DNA of 64,000 nt from Planctomycetales bacterium (GTDB lineage Bacteria > 4484-113), in contig JAUWGS010000011.1 of assembly GCA_030606285.1 (NCBI GenBank), forward strand, positions 1-64,000. Reading direction: 5' to 3'. Under the pieces are notes generated by a model that was not told the origin of the DNA, made no database searches, and saw nothing but the letters and a program-made list of their open reading frames with translations. Within the stretch, counting starts at the first letter, position 1; each line of letters opens with the position of its first letter. Shown here piece after piece: positions 27,183-36,538 of the stretch. The position numbers and the translations under genes are program-made.

Positions 27183-29696
27183 ATGGCCGAACAACCGGAA
27201 GAGCATGCCGCAGCTCAAGAGCCGATGCCGGATCGGCTGCCAGTGCTGGCGCTGAAAAATGTAGTGGTTTTCCCCAACCTCGTGCTACCGATTCACGTCT
27301 CGCGCGAGAAGTCGGTCTCCGCAATCGACGAGGTCTTTGAAGGGCGCAAGCTCATCGGGTTGCTGACGCAGCGCGACGAAACCGTAGAAGAGCCCGCAGC
27401 TAAGGACCTTTACCGGGTCGGGACCATCGGGCTGATCCTGCGCAAGCTCGTGCTGCCCGAAGGCGGGGCGCGCATCCTGGTTCAGGGCATGTCGCGTTTC
27501 GCCGTGAAGAAGTACCTCAAGAGCGACCCGTACTTCGAGGTGGAGATCGACACAATCGAGGAGAGTAAGCCCGAGGGCCTGAAGGTGCAGGCACTGATGC
27601 GGTCTGCGCTGGAACGGTTCAAGGAGTTTGTCAATCTCTCGCGCTCGCTGCCAACCGAGATACTCGTCGCCGCCAACAATATCCGCGAACCGGCGATGCT
27701 CGCCGACTTCCTGGCGACGCACATCAACGTAAAACTTGATGAAAAGCAGAACATTCTCGAAACGTTTAGCTCTGAGGAGCGCCTGAAGCTGGTCAACGGC
27801 TTTCTGTCCCGAGAGGTTCAATTGCTCAATATGAGCAACGAGATCCAGTCGCAGGTGCAGGAAGAAGTCGGCAAGAGCCAGCGCGAGTTCTTCCTGCGGG
27901 AACAGCTCAAAGCGATACAGCGCGAGCTGGGTGAGTTCGACAGTAAGGAAGTCGAACGCGGCAAGTACGAGGAGCGAATCAAGGCCGCGGAGATGCCGGA
28001 GGATGTGGAGAAGAAGGCCTCCGAGGAGCTGGAGCGGCTGCAGCGCCTGCATCCTGAATCGGCGGAAGGTGGCGTCATTCGCACCTACCTCGATACTCTG
28101 TGCGACCTCCCCTGGAACAAAACCACCCAGGACGAGAAGGATATCGGCAAAGCCCATCGCATTCTGGACAATGACCATTACGGCCTTGAAGAGATCAAGG
28201 AACGCCTGCTTGAATTCCTCGGCGTGCTGAAGATGACCCAGTCGCTGAAGGGGCCTATTTTATGTTTCGTCGGCCCGCCGGGCACGGGCAAGACCAGTTT
28301 GGGCAAGAGCATCGCGCGCGCGCTGGGCCGCAAGTTCATGCGGATGAGCCTGGGCGGGATCCGGGACGAAGCCGAGATTCGGGGGCACCGGCGAACCTAC
28401 GTGGGCGCGCTGCCCGGACGCATTATCCAGGGCATCCGCTCAGCCGGCACAAGGAACCCGGTCTTCATGCTCGACGAAATAGATAAGGTGGGCATGGATT
28501 TTCGGGGCGACCCCAGTTCCGCGCTGCTCGAAGCGCTCGACCCGGAGCAGAATAACGCCTTCTCCGACCACTACCTGGAGGTTGCATTCGATCTCTCACA
28601 GGTGCTGTTTATAACGACCGCCAATTTGCTCGACACCATCCCGCCGCCACTGCTGGATCGAATGGAAGTCATCCGGCTAAGCGGCTATACGGAGCTGGAG
28701 AAGATTGAAATCGCCCGCCGGTTCCTGCTGCCCAAGGAGCTTACGAACCATGGGCTGGCCAAGGCGCAGCTTAGCATCAACAAGCCCATGCTCCGCTCAA
28801 TCATCCTCAACTACACGCGGGAAGCCGGCGTGCGCAACCTCGAACGCGAGCTGGCCAAGGTCTGCCGCAAGCTTGCGCTTAAGATCGCGTCCGGCAAGAA
28901 GAAAAAGGAGAAACTGGACTCGCTTGCCAAGCTCGAAAGCTACCTCGGAGTGCGCAAGTTCGACATCTCCGAGGAACGGATAAAGGACCAGGTTGGCGTT
29001 GCCACCGGTGTGGTCTGGACCAGCGTGGGCGGCGACATCCAGGTCATTGAGACGGCAAAGATGCCGGGCAAAGGCGGGTTGATTCTCACCGGCTACCTGG
29101 GCGATGTGATGAAGGAGAGCTGCCAGGCGGCAATGACCTACCTGCGCAGCAATGCAGGAGAGCTGGGCATCGGTATGGACGATCTCACCAAAGTTGACGT
29201 GCACATACACTTCCCGGCGGGTGCCATCCCCAAGGACGGCCCCTCAGCGGGCATCACGGTGGCGGCGGCGCTCATCTCACTGTTCTCCGGCGTGAAGACG
29301 AAATCGAATCTCGCGATGACCGGCGAGATAACGCTTAAAGGCCGCGTACTGCCTGTGGGCGGACTCAAGGAGAAGCTTCTGGGTGCTAAGCGCGCGGGAA
29401 TCCGCAACGTAATCGTGCCGGAGCGCAACCGCAAGGACATCAAGGAAGTCCCACCTGAAATCACTCACAAGATGAAGTTTGAGTTTGTCAGGCACTTGGA
29501 CGACGTACTCAGCGTTGCGTTCGTTACCGACCCGCGCAAAGGCACCGGCAAGAAGCCGAAAGCGCCCCGCAAAACGAGGGCGTCGAAGCCTGCAGCGAAA
29601 AAGCCCGCTGCGAAGAAGCGAAAGACCAAGCGCACGAAGCCCACCCGAACCAGAGCAAAGTCCAAGCCGCGAGCCGCTAAAAGCTCGCGCCATTAG
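27183..29696 (+). CDS. lon: ATP-dependent Lon protease with long basic C-terminal tail
   Basis: 837 residues. N-terminal LON domain, AAA+ module with Walker A GPPGTGKTSLGK (about 364-375) and Walker B VFMLDEIDKVG, then the protease domain with catalytic Ser in PKDGPSAG (about 688) and Lys in VGGLKEKLLGA (about 730). Degrades damaged and regulatory proteins. The last 50 or so residues (from about 785) are an extra Lys/Arg/Pro/Ala tail with repeats such as KPAAKKPAAKK, like histone H1 or AlgP tails and not part of normal Lon. It may bind DNA or RNA. Confidence 0.96.
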   Translation: MAEQPEEHAAAQEPMPDRLPVLALKNVVVFPNLVLPIHVSREKSVSAIDEVFEGRKLIGLLTQRDETVEEPAAKDLYRVGTIGLILRKLVLPEGGARILVQGMSRFAVKKYLKSDPYFEVEIDTIEESKPEGLKVQALMRSALERFKEFVNLSRSLPTEILVAANNIREPAMLADFLATHINVKLDEKQNILETFSSEERLKLVNGFLSREVQLLNMSNEIQSQVQEEVGKSQREFFLREQLKAIQRELGEFDSKEVERGKYEERIKAAEMPEDVEKKASEELERLQRLHPESAEGGVIRTYLDTLCDLPWNKTTQDEKDIGKAHRILDNDHYGLEEIKERLLEFLGVLKMTQSLKGPILCFVGPPGTGKTSLGKSIARALGRKFMRMSLGGIRDEAEIRGHRRTYVGALPGRIIQGIRSAGTRNPVFMLDEIDKVGMDFRGDPSSALLEALDPEQNNAFSDHYLEVAFDLSQVLFITTANLLDTIPPPLLDRMEVIRLSGYTELEKIEIARRFLLPKELTNHGLAKAQLSINKPMLRSIILNYTREAGVRNLERELAKVCRKLALKIASGKKKKEKLDSLAKLESYLGVRKFDISEERIKDQVGVATGVVWTSVGGDIQVIETAKMPGKGGLILTGYLGDVMKESCQAAMTYLRSNAGELGIGMDDLTKVDVHIHFPAGAIPKDGPSAGITVAAALISLFSGVKTKSNLAMTGEITLKGRVLPVGGLKEKLLGAKRAGIRNVIVPERNRKDIKEVPPEITHKMKFEFVRHLDDVLSVAFVTDPRKGTGKKPKAPRKTRASKPAAKKPAAKKRKTKRTKPTRTRAKSKPRAAKSSRH

Positions 29697-29801
29697 TCTG
29701 TTACAGTCCTCATCTCCCCCGAATCGCGAAGCCATACCCCGTCCGGAGGCACGTAAAACCCGTCACCGCTATGCTAGAATGCGCCGCGGAGGGTAACTTC
29801 T

Positions 29802-30161
29802 ATGGCTAGCATCATTCTCATCGCACTGGGTGTTCTCGTTGGAGTCCTGGCAGGCATTGTCGGCCTCGGTGGAGGCTTTGTTGTCGTGCCGCTTCTGCGA
29901 TACTATTACGGCTTCTCGCAGACCGCGGCCCAGGGCACGAGCCTGGCGATGCTCCTGCCGCCCATCGGCATTCTGGCGGCATGGCAGTACTGGAAGGCAG
30001 GCCAGATGAACATCCCGGTGGCGATGCTGCTGGCCTTGGGCTTCATTGTTGGCGGATATCTGGGAGGCGCGGTGGCGATTAAGCTGCCGGTGCTGACGCT
30101 CCAGCGCGTCTTCGGCGCATTCTTCTTGCTGGTTTCGCTTCGGATGCTGCTGGGGAAATAG
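29802..30161 (+). CDS. TSUP (TauE/SafE)-family permease, half-size
   Basis: 119 residues with four membrane segments. GIVGLGGGFVVVPLL, AQGTSLAMLLPP and LGGAVAIKLP are the family repeat motifs. Most members have two such halves (about 250 residues), so this is a half-size form that would need to dimerise. A GGAGGG site precedes the ATG, and an extended -10 TAGAAT lies at 29775-29780. The substrate (sulfonates, sulfite or organic anions in relatives) is unknown. Confidence 0.85.
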   Translation: MASIILIALGVLVGVLAGIVGLGGGFVVVPLLRYYYGFSQTAAQGTSLAMLLPPIGILAAWQYWKAGQMNIPVAMLLALGFIVGGYLGGAVAIKLPVLTLQRVFGAFFLLVSLRMLLGK

Positions 30162-30193
30162 GCCTGTTTTCTTGCGCCAGCAAACATTTGATG

Positions 30194-30199
30194 TATAAT
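30194..30199 (+). promoter_or_regulatory. -10 box of tRNA-Ala
   Basis: A TATAAT box follows a weak TTGCGC at about 16 bases and lies about 12 bases before the tRNA-Ala 5' end. Confidence 0.55.
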
Positions 30200-30211
30200 T
30201 ATAGAAGTTTC

Positions 30212-30283
30212 GGGGATATAGCTCAGTGGTAGAGCGTTCGGTTCGCATCCGAAAGGTCGGGGGTTCGAATCCCCCTATCTCCA
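30212..30283 (+). tRNA. tRNA-Ala (anticodon CGC)
   Basis: Cloverleaf with acceptor GGGGATA/TATCTCC, anticodon stem TTCGG/CCGAA with loop TTCGCAT, and T arm GGGGG-TTCGAAT-CCCCC. Discriminator A; CCA is not encoded. Confidence 0.95.
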
Positions 30284-30377
30284 TAGTTGGGGACGGCGAC
30301 ATCGCTCACCGGTGCGTGGGCGTGATTCGCTGCCGGAAGTATGATGGTGGCATGAGCAGGCTACCACGAGGCTGGTT

Positions 30378-30857
30378 ATGGAATTAGGACGAAACGAAAC
30401 AACTGAAGGCCGAAGGCCCGTTACGCCTATCGTCTCGAAGGACGCCGCCAAAGAACTGGAGCTGCGGATGGCGCGTTTCGCGATGACGGTGAGGAGAATG
30501 TGCGTCGACGTTGAGATCGATTCGGGCGTGGGACAGGTCATCAGAGAACACCTGCTCCACTACAGCACCGCCGCCAAGGACAATGCGCGACTGGCGTTCG
30601 CGTCTAAGAGCAAGGCCAAGAGACGGCAGCTCCTGGACGAGGCCAGACAGCAGGTTTATATGGTTCTACACTGGCTCGGACAGTTTGACAGCTCGGGCGA
30701 CCTGGTATCGAACGGTGCCAGAACCTGCCAGGTGTCGGGAACCGGTATTGCAATGGATCTCGCTGCGATGCTCGGAGAGGCTGGGGAGCGAACAATCGGA
30801 GCCGAAGTGGAAGGCGAGCGGGAAGCGCTTCGCAACAGGCAACTGAGCGACATTTAG
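30378..30857 (+). CDS. Helical protein, possibly four-helix-bundle (S23/IVS-like)
   Basis: 159 residues, not firmly recognised. ELRMARFAMTVRRM, then GQVIREHLLHYSTAAKDNARLA and ARQQVYMVLHWLGQF, recall the four-helix-bundle proteins encoded in 23S intervening sequences, with the pattern that normally reads RSxTSIGANYxEA. It lies 94 bases after tRNA-Ala. No signal peptide. Low certainty about the family. Confidence 0.6.
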   Translation: MELGRNETTEGRRPVTPIVSKDAAKELELRMARFAMTVRRMCVDVEIDSGVGQVIREHLLHYSTAAKDNARLAFASKSKAKRRQLLDEARQQVYMVLHWLGQFDSSGDLVSNGARTCQVSGTGIAMDLAAMLGEAGERTIGAEVEGEREALRNRQLSDI

Positions 30858-30981
30858 GCAAACACCGCGCTCTGAAACGCACTGGGGACGTGTGCGATAT
30901 CCGTGGTGCAGAAAGTTCCTTGCTGGCAGACACATTGAAAACCTGCGCCGCACCCTGGTCCGGCAATTGTTGCCCGGATGC

Positions 30982-31010
30982 TTTACTGAGGCCACAGTGT
31001 GGGGTATAAT
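30982..31010 (+). promoter_or_regulatory. Promoter of rho
   Basis: TTTACT (30982-30987), 17 bases, then TATAAT (31005-31010). This leaves a leader of about 118 bases before the rho ATG. Long rho leaders are often used for autogenous attenuation. No other gene lies between 30858 and 31133. Confidence 0.65.
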
Positions 31011-31133
31011 GCAATCGCCTCAAGGAATTCCGCCCCGGCGAGAACTTGCTCTGGAATCGTTGCCGGCGGTCGTGAAAATTTCCTGAAACCATATTCCGTT
31101 TGCCGATAGGCGAACAACAGAGGTGCATGAGCT

Positions 31134-32819
31134 ATGGCTAAAACACATAGCCGAGAAGAACTTGAATCGCTTACAGTTTCGCAACTCAGAAAGCTGGCGA
31201 AGGACGCCGGTCTGAAGAACTACACGAAGATGCGCAAAGGCGAACTTGTCGAGCAACTGTCGCCGCCAGCGGAAAAGCATCCGAGGCGGGTCATCGCACA
31301 ATTTGAGTCGCTACCCGCCAACGTGGATCTTGAATCAGACGGCGTGCGCACCAAGACACCGCCCGAGACCGGACTCTCCCCCGGCCTGCGGGGCAACTCC
31401 GGCCGCCCTCCCGTCCGTCTGGACTCCAATCTTAACTCCGGCGTCGAGATAGCCCGGGGGGCAGGCGGTGTCGCTCCCCGCCGGCCGCTGAAAGAGGAAA
31501 CGATGCGCGCGCGGGGCTCCCGGGCGCGATCGCGCAGCACTGAGCTGCACAAGAATGTGGAGATGATCAGGCCGCCCTCTAAGGAGACCGCCAGTCTGGT
31601 CAAGGAGGACCATGATACACGGCGCCGCGAGTCGCGATCCGCGAAGCGGCGTGATCGGGGCCAGGAGCCGCGCGACGCGTCGTCAATGCAGAGCGACCTT
31701 GATCAGTCCTACTTCCAGAAGGGCGTGCTCGACATCGTATCCGACAGCAACTACGGCTTCATCCGGCAGCGGGCCTTCCATATGGGTGCCGACGATATCT
31801 ACATCTCCATGTCGCAGATCAAGAAGTTCAGCTTGCGCAACGGAGACGTGGTGAGCGGGTACGTGCGTCCTCCACGCGACGGCGAGCGCTATCCCAGTAT
31901 GGTCAAGATCGAGGCGATCAACGACCGGCCGCCAGACGAGAGCAGAAACCGAGTCGCGTTCGAATCCCTCACGCCCGTCTATCCCGACCATCGCCTGTTC
32001 CTTGAAAGCGACCCCAAGGACGTCTCCACCCGCCTGATTGACCTCTTCGCTCCGGTGGGGCTGGGAACCCGCGGCATCATCGTCGCCAAGCCCAAAGCCG
32101 GCAAGACGATAATGCTCAAGAAAATCGCCAACTCCATCGCGCAGAACCATCCGGACGTTGACCTCATCGCGCTGCTGATCGACGAACGGCCAGAGGAGGT
32201 CACGGACTTCGAGCGTACGATCAAGGGAGAGGTCATTTCCTCCACCTTCGACGAGAAGCCGGAGCACCACATTCAGGTCGCGGAAATGGTGATAGAGTAC
32301 GCCAAACGCAAGGTTGAGATTGGCCGCAATGTGGTCATCCTGCTGGATTCGCTTACGCGAATGGCGCGGGCGTACAACCTTACCTGCCCGCCGTCAGGTA
32401 AGACGCTGTCGGGCGGACTGGATCCGAATTCGCTCTATAAGCCCAAGACCTTCCTCGGCGCCGCGCGCAACATGGAAGACGGGGGTTCCCTGACCATTCT
32501 AGCCACGGCTCTCATCGAGACCGGTTCGCGTCTTGACGACATCATCTTTGAGGAGTTCAAGGGCACGGCCAACATGGAGCTCCACCTTTCGCGGGAACTC
32601 GCCGACAAGCGGATCTTCCCGGCTATCGACATTATGCGAAGCGGCACCCGCCATGAAGAGCTGCTCTACAACCCGGACGAGCTGGAAGTGGTCTGGCGTC
32701 TGCGCAAGATGGTTGCCGACATGGAGGAAGCCGAGCGGATGAACCGCTTGATTACCAAGCTGCTCCAGACCAAGGGTAATCTCGAACTGTTGTTCCAGAT
32801 ACGAAAAGCCACCGAGTAG
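31134..32819 (+). CDS. rho: Transcription termination factor Rho with large charged N-terminal insert
   Basis: 561 residues against about 420 in E. coli. Residues about 1-40 are the Rho N-terminal helical domain ([19 protein letters not shown]), about 45-185 an Arg/Ser-rich low-complexity insert, about 190-255 the RNA-binding OB fold ([18 protein letters not shown]), then the RecA-like motor with P loop KPKAGKT (about 319-325), Walker [17 protein letters not shown] and Q/R-loop regions. Hexameric RNA-dependent helicase that ends transcription. Similar inserts occur in some actinobacterial and other Rho proteins and bind extra RNA. Confidence 0.97.
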   Translation: MAKTHSREELESLTVSQLRKLAKDAGLKNYTKMRKGELVEQLSPPAEKHPRRVIAQFESLPANVDLESDGVRTKTPPETGLSPGLRGNSGRPPVRLDSNLNSGVEIARGAGGVAPRRPLKEETMRARGSRARSRSTELHKNVEMIRPPSKETASLVKEDHDTRRRESRSAKRRDRGQEPRDASSMQSDLDQSYFQKGVLDIVSDSNYGFIRQRAFHMGADDIYISMSQIKKFSLRNGDVVSGYVRPPRDGERYPSMVKIEAINDRPPDESRNRVAFESLTPVYPDHRLFLESDPKDVSTRLIDLFAPVGLGTRGIIVAKPKAGKTIMLKKIANSIAQNHPDVDLIALLIDERPEEVTDFERTIKGEVISSTFDEKPEHHIQVAEMVIEYAKRKVEIGRNVVILLDSLTRMARAYNLTCPPSGKTLSGGLDPNSLYKPKTFLGAARNMEDGGSLTILATALIETGSRLDDIIFEEFKGTANMELHLSRELADKRIFPAIDIMRSGTRHEELLYNPDELEVVWRLRKMVADMEEAERMNRLITKLLQTKGNLELLFQIRKATE

Positions 32820-32941
32820 GCTCCAGCGCATCGCAGGAATTCCACTGCTGCGCCCGCAGACGAAGGCGCTGTCGCACGTGCATCCCTCACACCCAAGTTC
32901 GCAAATCGCGCCGCCACCAGGCCTTGCTGTATACTTCGCGT

Positions 32942-33337
32942 ATGCAGGAGATACCGATAAAGACGCAAGCGCGGGAGGACATAGTGGACATCACGCGCCA
33001 GGTGGCTTCCGCTGTCGCGGAAAGCGGCGTGAAGGACGGGGTGTGCCACCTCAACTGTCTTCACACTACTGCCGCTATTACTATCAACGAGAATGCGGAC
33101 CCGGACGTGAAGGCGGACCTTCTGATGGCGCTGCGCAATCTCGTTCAGGATGGCTGGCCTTACGCGCACGCGGAAGGGAACAGCCCGGCGCACGTGAAAT
33201 CCTCGCTGGTCGGCGCATCGCTTGCGATTCCCATCTCAGGCGGAAGGCTCGTCTTAGGCACCTGGCAGGGGATAATCTTCTGCGAATTTGACGGCCCGCG
33301 CTCCCGGCGGGTAACGGTTACGGTTGTGGGCGTGTAG
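32942..33337 (+). CDS. YjbQ/UPF0047 family protein
   Basis: 131 residues. LNCLHTTAAITINENADPDV and HVKSSLVGASLAIPISGGRLVLGTWQ are the family signature (conserved His, Glu, Asn). Members can show weak thiamin-phosphate synthase activity, but the physiological role is open. The ATG lies exactly 7 bases after TATACT (32930-32935), so a leaderless mRNA is likely. Ten bases before the SpoIIM-like gene. Confidence 0.92.
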   Translation: MQEIPIKTQAREDIVDITRQVASAVAESGVKDGVCHLNCLHTTAAITINENADPDVKADLLMALRNLVQDGWPYAHAEGNSPAHVKSSLVGASLAIPISGGRLVLGTWQGIIFCEFDGPRSRRVTVTVVGV

Positions 33338-33347
33338 CCATACAGCG

Positions 33348-34403
33348 ATGAACGACCAGCCAGCCAATCCGTACGTTCGGCTGAAGGAGCTTCTAGAGCT
33401 GAAGCGCGCCAGCAAGCTCACGTTTGAGCAGTCGCGCGAACTGCTTTCGCTGCACGAGAGGGCATCGGCGGACCTGTCGCTGACCAGCGAGGCCGACGCA
33501 GCGGAGCAGGCTTCGCTCAAGGCGCTGGTTGCGGAGAGCTTCAACGAGGTTTACGGGTCGCTGCCGTTCTACCGGCGCCAGCCGCTGGAGTTCCTGCGCG
33601 TCTTTTACCACCGGACACCGCGCGTACTCTACAAGTACCGCCTGTACTTCTGGCTCATCCTGCTGGTGACGCTGGTGTCCGCGGCAGGCGGCACTCTAAC
33701 CGTGCTTTCCGGTGACGACTATACGCCTAAGCTGATATTCGGGACGGAGCTGGCAGGATTCTTCCAGAGTACTGTGGAAAGCGACGGAAGCTGGGCACTT
33801 GCGGCGGACATCCCGGCACCGCTCAGGCCTATGTCTGGCGTGCTGATTACATTTCACAACATCCAGATCGCATTCCTCTGCTTTCTCGTCGGTATCCTGC
33901 TGGCATACCTGACGCTCATCATCGTCTTCTACAACGGTTATCTGCTGGGCTACATTTCCGCATTGTACGTCTACACCGGTGTGCTCGTGGACAATACGGA
34001 ACTCGGATGGTACTTCATCGCGGGAGTTGCGCCCCACGGAGTGCTGGAGATACCGGCCATACTCCTGGCCGCAACTGCGGGGCTGGCGGTAGGCGCTTCG
34101 TGGATGTTCCCTGGCCGGCGCACGCGCAAGACCGCTCTGGCCGAAACGACGCACGAAGTCTTCCTGCTGGTCGGCGCAGCGGCCCTGCTCCTCGTGGTCG
34201 CGGGCCTTATTGAGGCATTCATCACACCGCTGGGCGGCGGCATTGTCGTGGACCGGATGTTCTCGACGCTCAATGAGCGGATGCAGATCTACGTTGGCAA
34301 GATCGTGTTCAGCGTTTTATTGCTCGCGGCGTTCGTCCAGTGGCTGTCCGGCGGCTGGGCCGAAGCGCGACGGGCCGATTTAGCATCACGGGAAAAGGGT
34401 TAG
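33348..34403 (+). CDS. Stage II sporulation protein M-like membrane protein
   Basis: 351 residues. A soluble N-terminal helical part (about 1-90), then about five to six membrane segments. [28 protein letters not shown] and [22 protein letters not shown] match the SpoIIM/DUF95 family (the N..Q, NG and HG.LE motifs). The family is widespread in non-sporulating bacteria, and no other sporulation gene is here, so a sporulation role should not be inferred. The ATG at 33348 is preferred over an in-frame one at 33324 inside the yjbQ end. Confidence 0.87.
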   Translation: MNDQPANPYVRLKELLELKRASKLTFEQSRELLSLHERASADLSLTSEADAAEQASLKALVAESFNEVYGSLPFYRRQPLEFLRVFYHRTPRVLYKYRLYFWLILLVTLVSAAGGTLTVLSGDDYTPKLIFGTELAGFFQSTVESDGSWALAADIPAPLRPMSGVLITFHNIQIAFLCFLVGILLAYLTLIIVFYNGYLLGYISALYVYTGVLVDNTELGWYFIAGVAPHGVLEIPAILLAATAGLAVGASWMFPGRRTRKTALAETTHEVFLLVGAAALLLVVAGLIEAFITPLGGGIVVDRMFSTLNERMQIYVGKIVFSVLLLAAFVQWLSGGWAEARRADLASREKG

Positions 34404-34415
34404 AATAGAACTGCC

Positions 34416-34500
34416 GGAGGGGTGGCCGAGTGGACGAAGGCGGTGGTCTTGAAAACCACTGAGCAGCAATGCTCCGGGGGTTCGAATCCCTCCCCCTCCG
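34416..34500 (+). tRNA. tRNA-Ser (anticodon TGA)
   Basis: Class II tRNA: acceptor GGAGGGG/CCCCTCC, anticodon loop CTTGAAA in stem TGGT/ACCA, a long variable arm, T loop TTCGAAT and discriminator G. CCA is not encoded. It starts 12 bases after the SpoIIM-like stop. Confidence 0.95.
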
Positions 34501-34662
34501 TGATACGCCAACCCGCGCCCATAAACGGCAGGCCCGACCGGCCTGTGTGACTCGTGGAAGCGATGATGACCGCCGGGCGCTGTGCTTCAGTCGTGCCAGG
34601 TTTGCGGGCTTAGGTCATTGCGCATCTGCACTGTCCAGCACCGAGCGCACCTTTCCCTTGAA

Positions 34663-34685
34663 GACGCGAGAGCTTCTCTCGCGTC
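34663..34685 (-). terminator. Hairpin after the first hybrid kinase
   Basis: A 10-bp perfect stem (GACGCGAGAG with CTCTCGCGTC) and a 3-base loop, 8 bases beyond the kinase stop codon on the minus strand. It is followed by only TTC, so it would be a weak intrinsic terminator or a 3'-end stabiliser. The same hairpin could end readthrough from tRNA-Ser on the other strand. Confidence 0.55.
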
Positions 34686-34693
34686 GGACGCAG

Positions 34694-36466
34694 CTAGTCC
34701 GCCCCAAGCACTTCCCGCACCTTGCGCGCAAGGGCGTCAGCCGTGAAAGGCTTGGGAAGAAAAGCCAGCCCCGGCCCCGGAACGCCATGGCGGACGATGG
34801 TGTCATCCGCGTAACCGGATATAAAAAGCGCTTTCATCTTGGGTCGCATGGGTGCAAGGCGTTTCGCCAGCGTATGTCCATCGAGGTCAGGCAGGATGAC
34901 ATCAGACAGCAGCAAGTGGATTGGCGCTTCGTGTTTCTCACTTATCTTCAGTGCCTCTTCGCTGCTACTTGTCTCCAGCACACTGTAACCGCTGCTCTGG
35001 AGAATCCTGCACACGATGTCTCTCACAGCTCCATCGTCTTCCACGACCAGCACAGTCTCCGAGCCGTAGGTTGGCTCAGCAGCAGCCACTTCCAGATCCG
35101 CAACTTCAGCGGGCTCTTCCACTCTGGGCAGATAGATGCCAACAGTAGAGCCGGCGCCAAGCTCAGTGAAGACATTCATGCTGCCCCCGCTCTGCTTGAC
35201 AATGCCATAGACCATTGAAAGCCCCATGCCAAGCCCTTCTCCCTTCTTTTTAGTAGTGAAGAAGGGCTCGAAAATCCTGGATAATGTTTCATCGTCCATT
35301 CCGACCCCGGTGTCCCTCACCGCAAGCATCACATAAGAACCCGGCTCCACTCCTGGATGCTCGCCGGCGTATTTCGCGTCCAAATAGATGCTTCTGGTCT
35401 CAATGACGAGCCTGCCTCCCTCGGGCATTGCCTCGCGGGCGTTGATGGCGAGGTTCATTATCACTTGCTCTATCCGGGCCGGATCTGCCTTCACTCGTCC
35501 CGTGTCAGGCTCAACATGCGTGACCAGCTCTATGTCCTCGCCTATAACACGCTTGAGTATCTCACGCATACGGGACACAAGGTCGCTGAGTTCAAACACG
35601 ATGGGCTGCATCACCTGTTTGCGGCTGAACGCCAGGAGATGGCCTGTGAGCAGAGCTGCCCTGTCTCCTGCGCTCTTTATTACTTCAATCTCCTTGCGCA
35701 TGGGATCATGCTCCTCCATTGCGGAGAGCAGAAGGTCGCTGTATCCGATGATTGCGGTCACCAGATTGTTGAAGTCATGTGCGATTCCCGCTGCCAACCG
35801 GCCAAGCGCATCCATCTTCTGGGACTCCTGGAGCTGAACCTCCAGGTGCTTGCGCTCCGTTATGTCCTCCATGAAGGTGATATCCTCATCAGAGCCCGAG
35901 ATGAGTTCGGTGGTTATCACCACATCTCGACGCTGTCTGCCTTTTGTCACTATCGCGCTTTCGTATCGAGTCGGAACATCCTCACCCTTCCGCCGTCCTT
36001 CGTGATATCTCAATACGTCGTCAACCGCATCGGCAGCCATCAGGTCTGTCGCTCTCATTCCGCCGGTGAGTTCCTCTTCCGAGTAACCCGTCAGCTCCTG
36101 AAACTTCCGATTGGCCAACAGTATCCTGCCGTCCTGCGCAGCTTTCGCCATCGGAAGAGCTGATTGCTCAAAGAGGTCGCGGTATTTCTGTTCACTCTCT
36201 TTCAGCGCCTTTTCCGCTTCGCGCTCCATCATAATGGCTTCCCGTTGAGTTCGGGAAAGCGTACGCGTAAGCAGCAGTGTTGCCGAAGAAAGAGCAAACA
36301 TAACAAACGCAACCAGAGCGCCGATTATCCGAGCCTGCTCCGGCTGCTCAACAAAGACACGGATGTCCACGCGGGGAATGAGCAGCAGGGTAAAGACGAC
36401 GAAGCTGACAGCCCAGATGAGCAGAATGCCCCAGATTAAGAATCTCACACGTAGATTAGGCTTCAT
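34694..36466 (-). CDS. Hybrid sensor histidine kinase (2 TM - PAS - HisKA - HATPase - receiver)
   Basis: 590 residues. Two membrane helices (about 9-31, 47-68) with almost no periplasmic domain, a PAS domain (about 92-205), phospho-acceptor His in AAGIAHDFNNLVTAIIGYS, HATPase boxes (NLAINAREAM, DTGVGM, GLGMGLSMVYG), and a C-terminal receiver with Asp in LLLSDVILPDLDG. The receiver probably takes the phosphate back from the kinase core or passes it on. The HDFNN type without a separate output points to phosphorelay. It is a shorter paralogue of the next gene. Confidence 0.93.
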   Translation of the reverse strand: MKPNLRVRFLIWGILLIWAVSFVVFTLLLIPRVDIRVFVEQPEQARIIGALVAFVMFALSSATLLLTRTLSRTQREAIMMEREAEKALKESEQKYRDLFEQSALPMAKAAQDGRILLANRKFQELTGYSEEELTGGMRATDLMAADAVDDVLRYHEGRRKGEDVPTRYESAIVTKGRQRRDVVITTELISGSDEDITFMEDITERKHLEVQLQESQKMDALGRLAAGIAHDFNNLVTAIIGYSDLLLSAMEEHDPMRKEIEVIKSAGDRAALLTGHLLAFSRKQVMQPIVFELSDLVSRMREILKRVIGEDIELVTHVEPDTGRVKADPARIEQVIMNLAINAREAMPEGGRLVIETRSIYLDAKYAGEHPGVEPGSYVMLAVRDTGVGMDDETLSRIFEPFFTTKKKGEGLGMGLSMVYGIVKQSGGSMNVFTELGAGSTVGIYLPRVEEPAEVADLEVAAAEPTYGSETVLVVEDDGAVRDIVCRILQSSGYSVLETSSSEEALKISEKHEAPIHLLLSDVILPDLDGHTLAKRLAPMRPKMKALFISGYADDTIVRHGVPGPGLAFLPKPFTADALARKVREVLGAD

Positions 36467-36538
36467 AGTTCATCAGCCTCCAGGTATGCACATGGGCGCT
36501 GAGATAATTGAAGTATCGCAGTCCTCCAGCCGTCACTC

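Noticed and set aside
33348-34403. Evidence for sporulation
   Set aside because: The SpoIIM-like family is common in non-sporulating bacteria and no other sporulation gene is present.
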